Shown: in pieces, positions 44,299 to 53,967 of the stretch
Numbering within the stretch: position 1 is the first letter of the stretch
Layout of the letters: the number at the start of each line of letters is the position of its first letter
Source: Phytohabitans houttuyneae
GTDB taxonomy: Bacteria > Actinomycetota > Actinomycetes > Mycobacteriales > Micromonosporaceae
Assembly (NCBI RefSeq): GCF_011764425.1
Contig: NZ_BLPF01000001.1
Span: forward strand, 735,001-799,000
Reading direction: 5' to 3'
Length of the DNA stretch: 64,000 bases
The notes under the pieces: model-generated
Told to the model about the DNA's origin: nothing
Databases searched by the model: none
The model's input: only the letters and a program-made list of their open reading frames with translations
Position numbers and translations under genes: made by a program

Positions 44299-46752
44299 TT
44301 ACGCGCCGCGCAGGACGGCACCAAATCGGGTGGCGGCCTCGGCCACCGCGGCGTCACGGGCAGCGACCGCTTCCTCCACGGTGAGCGTCCGGTCGGGCGC
44401 GCGGAAGGTCAGCTTGTACGCCAGCGACTTGCGCCCCTCCCCCAGCTGCGCGGACGTGTAGACGTCGAAGAGGCGCACCGCCTCCAGCAGGTCACCGGCG
44501 CCGGCCACCAGCGCGGCCTGCACATCGGCGGCGGGCACGGCCTCGTCCACCACGAGCGCCACGTCGATGAGCGCGGGCGGGAAGCCCGACACCCGCGGCG
44601 CCGGCGCGACACCCGCCTCGGGCAACGCGTCGAGGTCGAGCTCCATCGCGCTGGTGCGGCGGGGCAGCTCAAGCGCGGCGAGGGCAGACGGGTGCAGCTC
44701 GCCCGCGTACCCGACGGTGACGCCGTCGACGGCGATCGCCGCGCAGCGGCCGGGGTGCCACGGCGCCCGCTCGGCGGCGGTGACGGTCACCCGCTCGTCC
44801 GCGACGCCGGCCGCGGCGATGGTGACCCGGGCCGCCTCGATCGCGTCGGCCCAGCCGGCCGCGCGCCCGCCGCCCCACCAGCCGGCCGGCTCGACCTCGC
44901 CGGCGAGCACGACCGCGGCGTGCCACGGCTGGTGCGGCACGGTCGCGTCGGCGGCCGTGAGCTCCTCGTCGGTCGGGCGCCGCTCGACGCCCATCTCCGG
45001 CGGGCTGCCCGCGCCGGGGCGCGGGAGGAAGACGATGCCCATCTCGTACAGCGCGGCGTCGCGGTGGCCGCGGCCGATGTTGCGCCGCAGCGTGCCGAGC
45101 AGCGGGGCCAGCAACGAGGTGCGCAGGAACGGCTCCTCGTCGGAGAGCGGGTTGGCGAGGCGCACCGCCGGGCCGTCGACGTCGGCGGCGCTGACGAACG
45201 GGTACGACAGCACCTCCACGTACCCCGCCTCGGCGAGCGCGGTGGCCACCGCGCGGCGGCGGCGCTGCGCGGCAGTGAGGCCGTTGCCGGGCGGTGCGAC
45301 CGGCAGGACGCTGGGCACCTTGTCGTACCCGTCGAGCCGGATCACCTCTTCGACGAGGTCGGCCGGGTCGGTGAGGTCGGGACGCCAGGTCGGCGGCGTC
45401 ACGGTCAACGTGCCGTCCACTGTGGACACCCCACACCCGACCGCGGTCAGCGTCTCGACGACACGGGCGGCCGTGTACGGCACGCCGGCCCGCCGGCCGG
45501 GAAGCGTCGGGTCGATCGAGAGCGAGCGGGGCGGGACCACGTGGTCGATGTCGAGCACGTTGCCGTCGGTGGTGCCCCCGCCGTACTCGACCAGCAGCGC
45601 GACCGCCCGGTCGAGCGCGACGAGCGGCACCGCCGGGTCGACGCCCCGCTCCCACCGCTTTGCCGCCTCGCTGAAAAGCTTGTGGCGGCGGGCGGTGCGG
45701 CTGACCATCACCGGGTCCCAGTGTGCCGCCTCGAAGAGCACGTCGACGGTGTCCGGCTGCACCTCGCTCGTCTCGCCACCCATGACGGCGGCGAGCGAGA
45801 TGGGGCCGGTGGCATCGCAGATGACCATGTCTTCGGCGTCGAGCTCGCGGGCGACACCGTCCAATGTGGTCAGCTTCTCGCCCGGCGTGGCCCGGCGCAC
45901 CACCAGCGGGCCGCGGATGCGCGCCATGTCGAAGGCGTGCATGGGCTGGCCCAGCTCGAGCATCAGGTAGTTGGTGATGTCGACGGCGAGGCCGAGCGTG
46001 CGGATACCCGCCGTGGTCAGCCGCCGCCGCATGAACTCCGGCGAGGGGGCGTTGGGATCGATGCCGCGCACCGCCCGCGCCGCGAACCTGTCACAGCCGA
46101 CCGTGTCCTCGACGACCACCGGGTACGCCGGCTCGGCCGTCGCGCCCGGCGCGTCACCGACCCCCGGATCGCGGAACGGCACGCCGAACGCGTGTGACAG
46201 CTCCCGGGCGATGCCGCGCACCGACATCGCGTACCCGCGGTCGGGCGTGATCTCCAGCTCGAAGATCACGTCGTCGAGCCCCACGAACGGCCTGGCGTCC
46301 GCACCCGGGCTGGCCGGCGTGTCCGGCGGCAGCACGATGATGCCGGCGTGCTCGTCGCTCACGCCGATCTCGCGGGCCGAGACGATCATGCCGGCGGACA
46401 TTCGCCCGTACGTCTTGCGGGCGCCGATCTCGAACCCGCCGGGCAGCACGCCGCCGGGCAGGATCACGGCCACCAGGTCGCCGGCGGCGAAGTTGGTCGC
46501 GCCGCAGACGATCTCCTGCGGCTGCTCCCGCCCGACGTCGACCGTGCAGAAGCGGATCGGCTTCTTGAAGCCGGTCAGCTCCTCGACCTCGACGACCCGG
46601 CCGACGAGCAGGTCGCCGCGCACCGACGCGCGCTGGTCGACGACGCCGTCCACCTCGATGCCGAGGTTGACCAGGGCCTCCTCGACTTGCGCGGCGGTCA
46701 CGCCGGCCGGCAGGTCGACGTACTCGCGCAGCCAGGAAAGTGGAATACGCAC
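44299..46752 (-). CDS. pheT: Phenylalanyl-tRNA synthetase beta subunit
   Basis: 817 residues: tRNA-binding EMAP-like domain, B3/B4 editing region, B5 and a catalytic-like core, and the C-terminal anticodon-binding FDX-ACB domain (FPPALIDVALVVDEAVPA to FRAPDRTLTVEEA). GTG 46752 has GGGGG upstream, 9 bases after the pheS stop. Forms the alpha2-beta2 enzyme with PheS. Confidence 0.97.
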   Translation of the reverse strand: MRIPLSWLREYVDLPAGVTAAQVEEALVNLGIEVDGVVDQRASVRGDLLVGRVVEVEELTGFKKPIRFCTVDVGREQPQEIVCGATNFAAGDLVAVILPGGVLPGGFEIGARKTYGRMSAGMIVSAREIGVSDEHAGIIVLPPDTPASPGADARPFVGLDDVIFELEITPDRGYAMSVRGIARELSHAFGVPFRDPGVGDAPGATAEPAYPVVVEDTVGCDRFAARAVRGIDPNAPSPEFMRRRLTTAGIRTLGLAVDITNYLMLELGQPMHAFDMARIRGPLVVRRATPGEKLTTLDGVARELDAEDMVICDATGPISLAAVMGGETSEVQPDTVDVLFEAAHWDPVMVSRTARRHKLFSEAAKRWERGVDPAVPLVALDRAVALLVEYGGGTTDGNVLDIDHVVPPRSLSIDPTLPGRRAGVPYTAARVVETLTAVGCGVSTVDGTLTVTPPTWRPDLTDPADLVEEVIRLDGYDKVPSVLPVAPPGNGLTAAQRRRRAVATALAEAGYVEVLSYPFVSAADVDGPAVRLANPLSDEEPFLRTSLLAPLLGTLRRNIGRGHRDAALYEMGIVFLPRPGAGSPPEMGVERRPTDEELTAADATVPHQPWHAAVVLAGEVEPAGWWGGGRAAGWADAIEAARVTIAAAGVADERVTVTAAERAPWHPGRCAAIAVDGVTVGYAGELHPSALAALELPRRTSAMELDLDALPEAGVAPAPRVSGFPPALIDVALVVDEAVPAADVQAALVAGAGDLLEAVRLFDVYTSAQLGEGRKSLAYKLTFRAPDRTLTVEEAVAARDAAVAEAATRFGAVLRGA

Positions 46753-46761
46753 CGTGGCCCC

Positions 46762-47835
<1,074 letters not shown>

Positions 47836-48669
47836 CTACTGAGCCGTGGGCCCGGCCCCGCGCTCGCTCCGCTCCTCGGTCGCCGGCGCTCTCAACGCCC
47901 TCGCCGAGGCGTAGAGGCACACCGCCGCGGCGGCCGCGAGATTGAGGCTCTCCGCGCCCCCGTAGATCGGCACCCGCACCCGCGCGTCCGCGAGCGCGAG
48001 CAGCTCCGCTGGCAGGCCGTGCGCCTCGGAGCCGAACAGCCACGCGGTCGGCACGCCCAGCCCGCCACTGTCGGCCAGCTCGTCGAGGTCGGTGTCGCCG
48101 TAGCCGGTGGCGGCGAGCACGCGCACGCCCCGCTCGCGGATCGCCGCGACGGCCGCCGCCGGGTCGGGCGCCCGCACCACGTCGACGTGGAAGAGGCTGC
48201 CGGCGGAGGCGCGCACGCACTTGCCGTTGTAGGGGTCGACCGCGTCGCCGGCGAAGACCACCGCGCCCGCGCCGGCGGCGTCCGCGGTGCGGAGCACGGT
48301 GCCGGCGTTGCCCGGATCGCGGATCTCCGCGAGCACCGCGGTGAGACGGGGTCCGCGTTCCAAGGCCTTCCGCAGGGGTACCGGCTGCTGCGCGCACACC
48401 GCCACCAGCCCTTGTGGCTGCACCGTCTCGGCGAGCGCGGCGAGAGCCTCGTCGGTGACCTCGGAGACGCGGGCGCCGCTCCCGCGCGCGCCGGCGATCA
48501 GGTCCGCGAAGCGGGTCAGCCCATGGCTGGTACCAAAAATGTCCTGGACCACGCCGGCGGCCGCGGCTTCGCGGACGGCCTGCGGTCCCTCGGCGAGGAA
48601 AAGCCCCGCGGCGTCGCGCTCGCGGCGGCGCTGAAGGCGGCGGGCAGCAACGACCCGGGGTGTCCGCAC
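47836..48669 (-). CDS. SpoU/TrmH-family RNA 2'-O-methyltransferase
   Basis: 277 residues, with an N-terminal RNA-binding part and the knotted SPOUT domain. The three SpoU motifs are LAEIRDPGNAGTVLRTAD, WLFGSEAHGLP and IYGGAESLNLAAAAAV. Methylates ribose in rRNA or tRNA. GTG 48669 is preferred because GGGGAAGG precedes it; GTG 48711 would overlap the rplT stop. Confidence 0.92.
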   Translation of the reverse strand: MRTPRVVAARRLQRRRERDAAGLFLAEGPQAVREAAAAGVVQDIFGTSHGLTRFADLIAGARGSGARVSEVTDEALAALAETVQPQGLVAVCAQQPVPLRKALERGPRLTAVLAEIRDPGNAGTVLRTADAAGAGAVVFAGDAVDPYNGKCVRASAGSLFHVDVVRAPDPAAAVAAIRERGVRVLAATGYGDTDLDELADSGGLGVPTAWLFGSEAHGLPAELLALADARVRVPIYGGAESLNLAAAAAVCLYASARALRAPATEERSERGAGPTAQ

Positions 48670-48707
48670 GGTGTACGGACCTTCCCCGGGTCGTGGGTGA
48701 TGCTGGG

Positions 48708-49094
48708 TCACGCGGCCTGAGCGCCGCCGGTGCCCTCCGCAGCGACCGCCGCGCGGGCGACCTCGACGAGCGCGGCGAAGGCCGGCGCGTCGTTGACCGC
48801 GAGGTCGGCCAGGATCTTGCGGTCGACCTCGACGCCGGCCAGGCGCAGGCCCTGGATCAGCCGGTTGTACGTGAGGCCGTTGGCGCGGGCCCCCGCGTTG
48901 ATCCGGGTGATCCACAGCTGCCGGAAGTCGCCCTTGCGGTCGCGACGGTCCCGGTAGGCGTACTGCATCGAGTGCAGCACCTGCTCCTTGGCCTTGCGGT
49001 ACAGCCGCGAGCGCTGGCCGCGGTAACCGCTGGCCTCTTCCAGCAGGGAACGGCGCTTCTTCTGGGCGTTCACAGCCCGCTTGACGCGTGCCAT
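48708..49094 (-). CDS. rplT: 50S ribosomal protein L20
   Basis: 128 residues starting [15 protein letters not shown], with the typical [11 protein letters not shown] and [11 protein letters not shown]. 23S rRNA-binding assembly protein. Confidence 0.98.
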   Translation of the reverse strand: MARVKRAVNAQKKRRSLLEEASGYRGQRSRLYRKAKEQVLHSMQYAYRDRRDRKGDFRQLWITRINAGARANGLTYNRLIQGLRLAGVEVDRKILADLAVNDAPAFAALVEVARAAVAAEGTGGAQAA

Positions 49095-49126
49095 CTCAAC
49101 TCCTTCTCTCTGTCAAGTGGCGCGCG

Positions 49127-49321
49127 TCAGCGGCCCAGCAGCTTCTTGACTCGCTTGACGTCAGCCTTGGCTACCAGGACCGTGCCGGACAGCCGGCGGG
49201 TGCGGGTGGAGGGCTTGCCCTCGAAGTTGTGGCGCAGACCGGCCTGCTGCTTGATCAGCTTGCCGCTGCCGGTCACCTTGATCCGCTTGCCCGCACCCGA
49301 GTGGCTCTTCATCTTCGGCAT
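49127..49321 (-). CDS. rpmI: 50S ribosomal protein L35
   Basis: 64 residues, starting [15 protein letters not shown]; basic, with the [16 protein letters not shown] region. Full length for the family. Confidence 0.98.
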   Translation of the reverse strand: MPKMKSHSGAGKRIKVTGSGKLIKQQAGLRHNFEGKPSTRTRRLSGTVLVAKADVKRVKKLLGR

Positions 49322-49341
49322 TTTGGAACGTCTCTCCCCTG

Positions 49342-49971
49342 CTACTCGCCGGACTGTCCGGCGGGCCCGGCGTCGTCCGCCGGTGGTGCATCAGCACCCG
49401 AATCGCGCTCCCGCCCCGGTCCCTTGGCCGCCGTGGCAGCCGCCGTGGCGGCGGCCTTGGTGGCCCGGTGCGGAGCCAAAACCATGATCATGTTGCGGCC
49501 GTCCTGCTTAGGCGCGGCCTCCACGTACCCCAGGTCCGAGATCTCGGACTCGAGCCGCCGCAGGAGCCGGTAACCCAGCTCCGGTCGGCTCTGCTCGCGA
49601 CCCCGGAACATGATCGTCACCTTGACCTTGTCGCCCGCCTTCAGGAACCGCACGACGTGACCCTTTTTGGTCTCGTAGTCGTGTGGATCGATCTTCGGCC
49701 GGAGCTTCATCTCCTTGATGACGGTCTGCTGCTGGTTACGCCGCGCTTCGCGCGCCTTCAGTGCGCTCTCGTACTTGAACTTTCCGAAGTCCATGAGCTT
49801 GCACACCGGCGGGCGCGCCATCGGCGCAACCTCGACCAGGTCCAGGTCGACGTCCGCGGCCAGCTGCAGGGCGCGCTCGAGTGGGACGATGCCCACCTGC
49901 TCACCCTCAGGGCCGACCAGTCGGACCTCACGTGCCCGGATCTGCTCGTTCACGCGTGGTTCGACGCTGAT
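49342..49971 (-). CDS. infC: Translation initiation factor IF-3, ATC start
   Basis: 209 residues: N-domain ([19 protein letters not shown]), lysine-rich linker ([15 protein letters not shown]) and C-domain ([16 protein letters not shown]), then an Ala-rich tail. I place the start at the ATC at 49971-49969, because GAGGAGG ends 4 nt before it and [10 protein letters not shown] matches the conserved IF-3 N-terminus. A GTG at 49953 would remove six of these conserved residues and has no ribosome-binding site. Non-AUG AUU/AUC starts are known for infC and let IF-3 control its own translation. Confidence 0.93.
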   Translation of the reverse strand: MSVEPRVNEQIRAREVRLVGPEGEQVGIVPLERALQLAADVDLDLVEVAPMARPPVCKLMDFGKFKYESALKAREARRNQQQTVIKEMKLRPKIDPHDYETKKGHVVRFLKAGDKVKVTIMFRGREQSRPELGYRLLRRLESEISDLGYVEAAPKQDGRNMIMVLAPHRATKAAATAAATAAKGPGRERDSGADAPPADDAGPAGQSGE

Positions 49972-50466
49972 GGGGCCTCCTCATTGCGAATCCTCGTCCG
50001 GTCACGGTTTGCGCCGGACGTTGTGTTGCCTCCGCCCTCGCGGGCTCCCGCGCCGGTCCGGAGAACCGCGCCCGCGCGGGGCGCCGACCTCGGTCGGCAC
50101 GCGTGCCGGGCGGGACTGCTCGTGGCCGCGTGAGCCGGCTCGGCCGGCCCGCCGGCGAGTGCCGTCGGGCCGCCCGGCGGGCGCACGCGCCTCCGCTCGG
50201 CGCGTGTGCCGGCCCAAAGCAGAAGGCCCTGGCGAAGATGCCAGGGCCCGCTCGACCGGTCGGGCGCGTCAGGTGACAACGCGCCACCGGACTCGAGGAT
50301 TCCCCTCGAACCGGCTGACCGGACCCGGACGCCCCCGTGGGTGCGACTCGGGTGGGAGCAGGCGCTCCGCTTCGTGGCTGCCGCCGCACATGCAGTGACA
50401 GCTGGTCGACGCCGCAAGGTTACCAGCATGTACTCCGGAACGCGAAGGCGGGCTACCTTTCCCGTC
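49972..50466. other. infC leader and divergent promoter region
   Basis: 495 bases with no gene. It contains the infC ribosome-binding site, a strong hairpin at 50225-50248 and, beyond about 50270, the divergent promoters of infC (leftward) and the methyltransferase gene (rightward), which I cannot pinpoint. Confidence 0.6.
50225..50248 (-). terminator. Attenuator-like hairpin in the infC leader
   Basis: GGCCCTGGC (50225-50233) pairs perfectly with GCCAGGGCC (50240-50248), 6-nt loop. On the minus strand it is followed by TTCTGCTTT, so it resembles an intrinsic terminator about 250 nt before the infC start. Leader control of infC operons is known in other bacteria; here it is inferred from structure alone. 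Confidence 0.5.
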
Positions 50467-51363
50467 ATGGCGACCGACCCCTGGGCGAGCTGGCTGCTGC
50501 ACCGGCGCGACGGCGGCAGCGCCACGGTACGCGCCCGCCACCGCTCCGACCTGGCGGCCTTCCGCGACGGCGTGCTCGACCGCGCCGCCCTGCGCCCGGA
50601 CGACGTGCTCCTCGACGTGGGCTGCGGCACCGGCCTGGTGGGCTTCGGCGCGCTGGAGCGCCTCGGCCCGGACGGGCGGGTCGTCTTCTGCGACGTCTCC
50701 GCCGAGCTGCTCGACGAGTGCCGCCGCGCGGCCGGTGACGACGGGCGCTGCTCGTTCGTCAACGCGTCCGCCGAAGAACTCGCCGGGGTGCCGGACGCCT
50801 CGGTCGACGTGGTCACCACCCGCTCGGTGCTCATCTACTGCGCGCGCAAGGCGGACGCGTTCGCCGAGTTCTTCCGGGTGCTGCGGCCGGGCGGGCGGCT
50901 GTCCGTCTTCGAGCCGATCAACGCCTTCCAGCTCCGCGAGCGCCCGGGAGAGATGTTCGGCCTGGCCGCCTCGCCGGTCGGCGACCTGCTCGCCCGCGTC
51001 GCGGCCCGCTACGGCGCGAACGCGGCCACCGCCCCGATGTTCGACTTCGACGAACGCGACCTGCTCGGCTGGGCCGTGGACGCCGGCTTCGCCGCGGCGG
51101 AGCTCGACTACCACGCCCAGCTCGGCGTGCCGGCCGAGCCGATGCCGCCGTGGTCGACCCTCAAGCGGACGGCACCGAACCCGCTCTCCCCGACGTACGA
51201 GGAGGCGATGGCGGCGACGCTGAACGCGGAGGAGCGGGCACGCCTCGACGCGTACCTGGAGGAGCTGTCCGCCGCCGGCGAACCGATCCGCCGCACGCTC
51301 GCGGTCGCGTACCTACGTGCGGTCGTCCCCGGCCACGTCGACGGCGTCGGGCTGCCGCTGTGA
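50467..51363 (+). CDS. Class I SAM-dependent methyltransferase
   Basis: 298 residues. Motif I is VLLDVGCGTGLVG; then FCDVSAELLDECR (acidic residue for SAM ribose), SVDVVTTRSVLIYC and LRPGGRLSVFEPI. UbiE/type 11-like core with a longer C-terminal substrate domain. ATG 50467 is used; an in-frame ATG at 50428 would add 13 residues. Its end overlaps the PH-domain gene by 51 bp, tail to tail. Substrate unknown. Confidence 0.85.
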   Translation: MATDPWASWLLHRRDGGSATVRARHRSDLAAFRDGVLDRAALRPDDVLLDVGCGTGLVGFGALERLGPDGRVVFCDVSAELLDECRRAAGDDGRCSFVNASAEELAGVPDASVDVVTTRSVLIYCARKADAFAEFFRVLRPGGRLSVFEPINAFQLRERPGEMFGLAASPVGDLLARVAARYGANAATAPMFDFDERDLLGWAVDAGFAAAELDYHAQLGVPAEPMPPWSTLKRTAPNPLSPTYEEAMAATLNAEERARLDAYLEELSAAGEPIRRTLAVAYLRAVVPGHVDGVGLPL

Positions 51364-51795
51364 GGCGTCGAGGAGCGCGCGGAGGGCGCGGACGCCGTCG
51401 ACCGCGTACTGCTTGTCGGCGGCCTGCAGCGCCATCATCGGCAGCAGGTCCTCGTCACGCAGCTCCAGGCTGGCCCAGGGGGTGCCGCGGTTGAACCGGA
51501 TCGCGCGCACCATGTCCCACGGGATGTCGTAGCCACCCACGAGGTTGCGCACCCGGATGCCCTTTTCGTCCGCCTCGACGCGCAGTCGCGTGAAGAGCAG
51601 GATGCCGAGCGCGAAGAGCACGCCGAGCCCCACCATGGCGAACTGGTCGCCGCGCTGGAACGTGCCGTACCCATCGCCGGTCGAGCCCTTGAGCCCGGTG
51701 GCGACCAGCGTGAAGACCACCAGGATGGCGGCCGCGAGGATCCAGGCCACGACCCGGGCCCGCTGGGGCCGCAGACGTACGACAGTGCTGTTCAC
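51313..51795 (-). CDS. Membrane-anchored PH-domain protein
   Basis: 160 residues: two N-terminal transmembrane helices (VVAWILAAAILVVFTLVATG and FAMVGLGVLFALGILLF), then a bacterial PH-like domain, LRVEADEKGIRVRNLVGGYDIPWDMVRAI. GTG 51795 with GGGAG upstream. Actinobacteria commonly carry this family near the rib or his genes; cellular role is unknown. Confidence 0.85.
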   Translation of the reverse strand: MNSTVVRLRPQRARVVAWILAAAILVVFTLVATGLKGSTGDGYGTFQRGDQFAMVGLGVLFALGILLFTRLRVEADEKGIRVRNLVGGYDIPWDMVRAIRFNRGTPWASLELRDEDLLPMMALQAADKQYAVDGVRALRALLDASQRQPDAVDVAGDDRT

Positions 51796-51896
51796 GTCCC
51801 GAGTCTCCCACCCATCCCCCGCCCCCGTCAGGCGGCCTCGCCGCGCGACGCGGTGCGACCCGCGACCACCCGGCGCGGCTCTCTCACAGCCGGGAA

Positions 51897-51916
51897 TTGA
51901 GTCGACCCGACTCAAG
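51897..51916. promoter_or_regulatory. HAIR-type inverted repeat (HspR operator)
   Basis: TTGAGT, 7 bases, ACTCAA plus a following G match the HspR-associated inverted repeat consensus CTTGAGT-N7-ACTCAAG except for its first base. It lies 57 bases before the hsp20 ATG, so the heat-shock gene is probably repressed by HspR, whose gene is not in this window. Confidence 0.72.
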
Positions 51917-51972
51917 TTATGCACGGTGTGCCCGGCCGGTCAGGCCCGGTCGGATGGACCTGAGGAGTACAG

Positions 51973-52431
51973 ATGAGCACTTTGTCGCTGTGGACCCGGC
52001 GTGACCCGTTCGCCGAGTTCGACGCGCTCGTGCGCCACGCTTTCGGGCCGGCGGCGACCCGGCGCGGCGGCTTCGTGCCGGCCGCCGAGATCGCGCGGGA
52101 CGGCGACGACGCGGTGGTACGGGTGGAGCTGCCCGGCCTCGACGTCGAGAAGGACGTGACCGTCGAGGTCGAGCGTGGCCAGCTTGTCGTGCGCGGTGAG
52201 CGGCGCGACGAGCGGACCGAGGAGCGGGACGGCCGGAGCCTGCGTGAGGTGCGGTACGGCACGTTCCGCCGCTCCTTCGCGCTGCCCCAGCACGTGACCG
52301 CCGACGCGGTCAGCGCCTCGTACGACGCGGGCGTGCTGAGCGTGCGGGTGACCGGCGCGTACGCGGGTACCGCCGCCAAGAAGATCGCCGTGACGTCCGG
52401 CACCGACGCGCCCGCCATCGAGCAGGCGTAA
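51973..52431 (+). CDS. Hsp20/alpha-crystallin family small heat-shock protein
   Basis: 152 residues: variable N-terminus (LWTRRDPFAEFDALV), alpha-crystallin domain with VRVELPGLDVEKDVTVEVE and SFALPQHVTADAVSASYDAGVLSVRV, and a short C-terminal tail. ATP-independent holdase chaperone. A GAGGAG sequence precedes the ATG. Controlled by the HAIR element upstream and ended by the hairpin at 52457. Confidence 0.94.
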   Translation: MSTLSLWTRRDPFAEFDALVRHAFGPAATRRGGFVPAAEIARDGDDAVVRVELPGLDVEKDVTVEVERGQLVVRGERRDERTEERDGRSLREVRYGTFRRSFALPQHVTADAVSASYDAGVLSVRVTGAYAGTAAKKIAVTSGTDAPAIEQA

Positions 52432-52456
52432 CAAGCACCACTCCACCCCCAGGAAA

Positions 52457-52490
52457 GGCCCGGCCCTCCCCGTCGCGGGAGGGCCGGGCC
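52457..52490. terminator. Bidirectional terminator between hsp20 and HxlR gene
   Basis: Perfect 14-bp stem, GGCCCGGCCCTCCC (52457-52470) with its complement at 52477-52490, 6-nt loop, flanked by AAA on the left and TT on the right. Lies between convergent genes. Confidence 0.85.
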
Positions 52491-52506
52491 TTGCCGTGTG
52501 CGGGGG

Positions 52507-52911
52507 TCAGGCGGCCTGGCCCTCGTCGTACGCCACGCGGGCCGCGCGCACCTCGTCCATGTGCGCCTCGGCCCACGTCTTGATGGCCACCATCACCGGC
52601 GCGAGGTCGCGGCCGAGCGGGGTGAGCGCGTAGTCGACGCGGACCGGCACCGTCGGAGTGACCGTGCGTGTCACCAGGCCGTCGCGCTCCAGCGTGCGCA
52701 GCGTCTGGGTGAGCATCTTCTGGCTCACGCCGGCGATCTTGCGGGCCAGCTCGCTGTGCCGCATCGGGCCACCGCCCAGCGAGGCGAGCACGAGGCCCAT
52801 CCACTTGTCGCTCAGCGTCTCCAGCAGCGCGCGCGTGGGGCACTCCGCCAGGAACGCGTCATACGCCTCCTTGGCCCGCTTACGGCGCTGCGCGGCGGTC
52901 ATCGTGGCCAT
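52507..52911 (-). CDS. HxlR-family transcriptional regulator
   Basis: 134 residues; winged helix with KWMGLVLASLGGGPMRHSELARKI and VSQKMLTQTLRTLERDGLVTR, then VDYALTPLGRDL. The single Cys of the family is in LAECPTRALLE. Divergent from the oxidoreductase gene, with a candidate operator between; probably represses it in the absence of an electrophile. Confidence 0.92.
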   Translation of the reverse strand: MATMTAAQRRKRAKEAYDAFLAECPTRALLETLSDKWMGLVLASLGGGPMRHSELARKIAGVSQKMLTQTLRTLERDGLVTRTVTPTVPVRVDYALTPLGRDLAPVMVAIKTWAEAHMDEVRAARVAYDEGQAA

Positions 52912-52948
52912 CGGACCCTCCTGGCGGAGACTAAGGCACTCCCAGGTA

Positions 52949-52971
52949 CCTACTTACCGATAGAGAGTAGG
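52949..52971. promoter_or_regulatory. Candidate HxlR operator
   Basis: CCTACT and AGTAGG form 6-bp inverted arms separated by 11 bp, about 38 bases upstream of the HxlR start and 48 before the oxidoreductase start. Arm spacing fits a dimeric winged-helix regulator. Confidence 0.42.
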
Positions 52972-53019
52972 GCTCCATACGCTCGCGCCACAACACCCGA
53001 GCGACAAGGAGTAAGCGCC

Positions 53020-53949
53020 ATGCGTGCCGTGACAGTCAGCGAGTACGGCGGCCCCGAGGTCCTGCGCATCACCGACCAGCCGCTCCCCCAGCCCGGCCCC
53101 GGCCAGCTGCGCGTGCGGGTACGGGCCACCCCGCTCCAGCCGATCGACGTCGCCGTCCGGGCGGGCAGGTTCGCGGAGGTACTGCCCTTCCAGCCGCCGT
53201 TCGTGCCGGGGTGGGACCTCGCCGGCACCGTGGACGCGGTGGGCGAGGGGGTCACCGCTTTTACGCCGGGCGAGGAGGTGGTCGGGCTGCGCCACGGCTT
53301 CCGCGGCGGCGGCGCCGGGACCCACGCCGAGTACGCACTGCTGGACGCCACCGCCACCGCCACCGCACCGGCAGGCGTGGAGCCGGCCGCGGCCGCCACC
53401 GTGCCCCTGAACGCGCTCACCGCCACCCAGGCACTCGACCTGGCCGCCGCACCGGCTGGCGGCACGATAGCGATCATCGGGGCGGCCGGCGCGGTAGGCG
53501 GCTTCGCGGCGCAGCTGGCCGTCCACCGTGGACTCGCCGTCTACGGGGTCGCCGGCACGCAGGATGAGGATTTCGTGCGCGGCCTCGGCGCCACGTTCGT
53601 ACCCCGCGCCGACGACGTGGCGGCCGCGGTGCGCGCGGCGGCGGGCGGCCCGGTGGACGCGGTGTACGACCCCGCGTTCGTGGGAGCACCCGCACTGGGC
53701 GCGGTCCGCGACGGCGGCACGTTCGTCGCCGGCGCCGGCCCGCTTGCTCCCCCGCCCGAACGCGGCATCCGCACGACGGGCGTGGAGGTCGAGCCCGACG
53801 CCGGCCAGCTGGCGGACCTCGTCCGCCTGACCGAGCAGGGCGCCCTGACGCTGCGGGTCGCGCAGACCTTCCCGCTGTCCGAGGCCGCGACCGCCCACGC
53901 GCTCCTGGAGAAGGGCGCCGTCCGCGGCCGCCTGGTGCTGCTCCCCTGA
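53020..53949 (+). CDS. Zinc-independent quinone oxidoreductase-like (MDR family) enzyme
   Basis: 309-residue NADPH-dependent medium-chain reductase: GroES-like N-domain (YGGPEVLRI, PGWDLAGTVDAVGEGV) and Rossmann domain with IIGAAGAVGGFAAQLA. No zinc cysteines, so a quinone or enal reductase. ATG 53020 has AAGGAG 9 nt upstream. Divergent partner of the HxlR regulator. Confidence 0.93.
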   Translation: MRAVTVSEYGGPEVLRITDQPLPQPGPGQLRVRVRATPLQPIDVAVRAGRFAEVLPFQPPFVPGWDLAGTVDAVGEGVTAFTPGEEVVGLRHGFRGGGAGTHAEYALLDATATATAPAGVEPAAAATVPLNALTATQALDLAAAPAGGTIAIIGAAGAVGGFAAQLAVHRGLAVYGVAGTQDEDFVRGLGATFVPRADDVAAAVRAAAGGPVDAVYDPAFVGAPALGAVRDGGTFVAGAGPLAPPPERGIRTTGVEVEPDAGQLADLVRLTEQGALTLRVAQTFPLSEAATAHALLEKGAVRGRLVLLP

Positions 53950-53967
53950 CGGCTCTTTCCCACCAGA

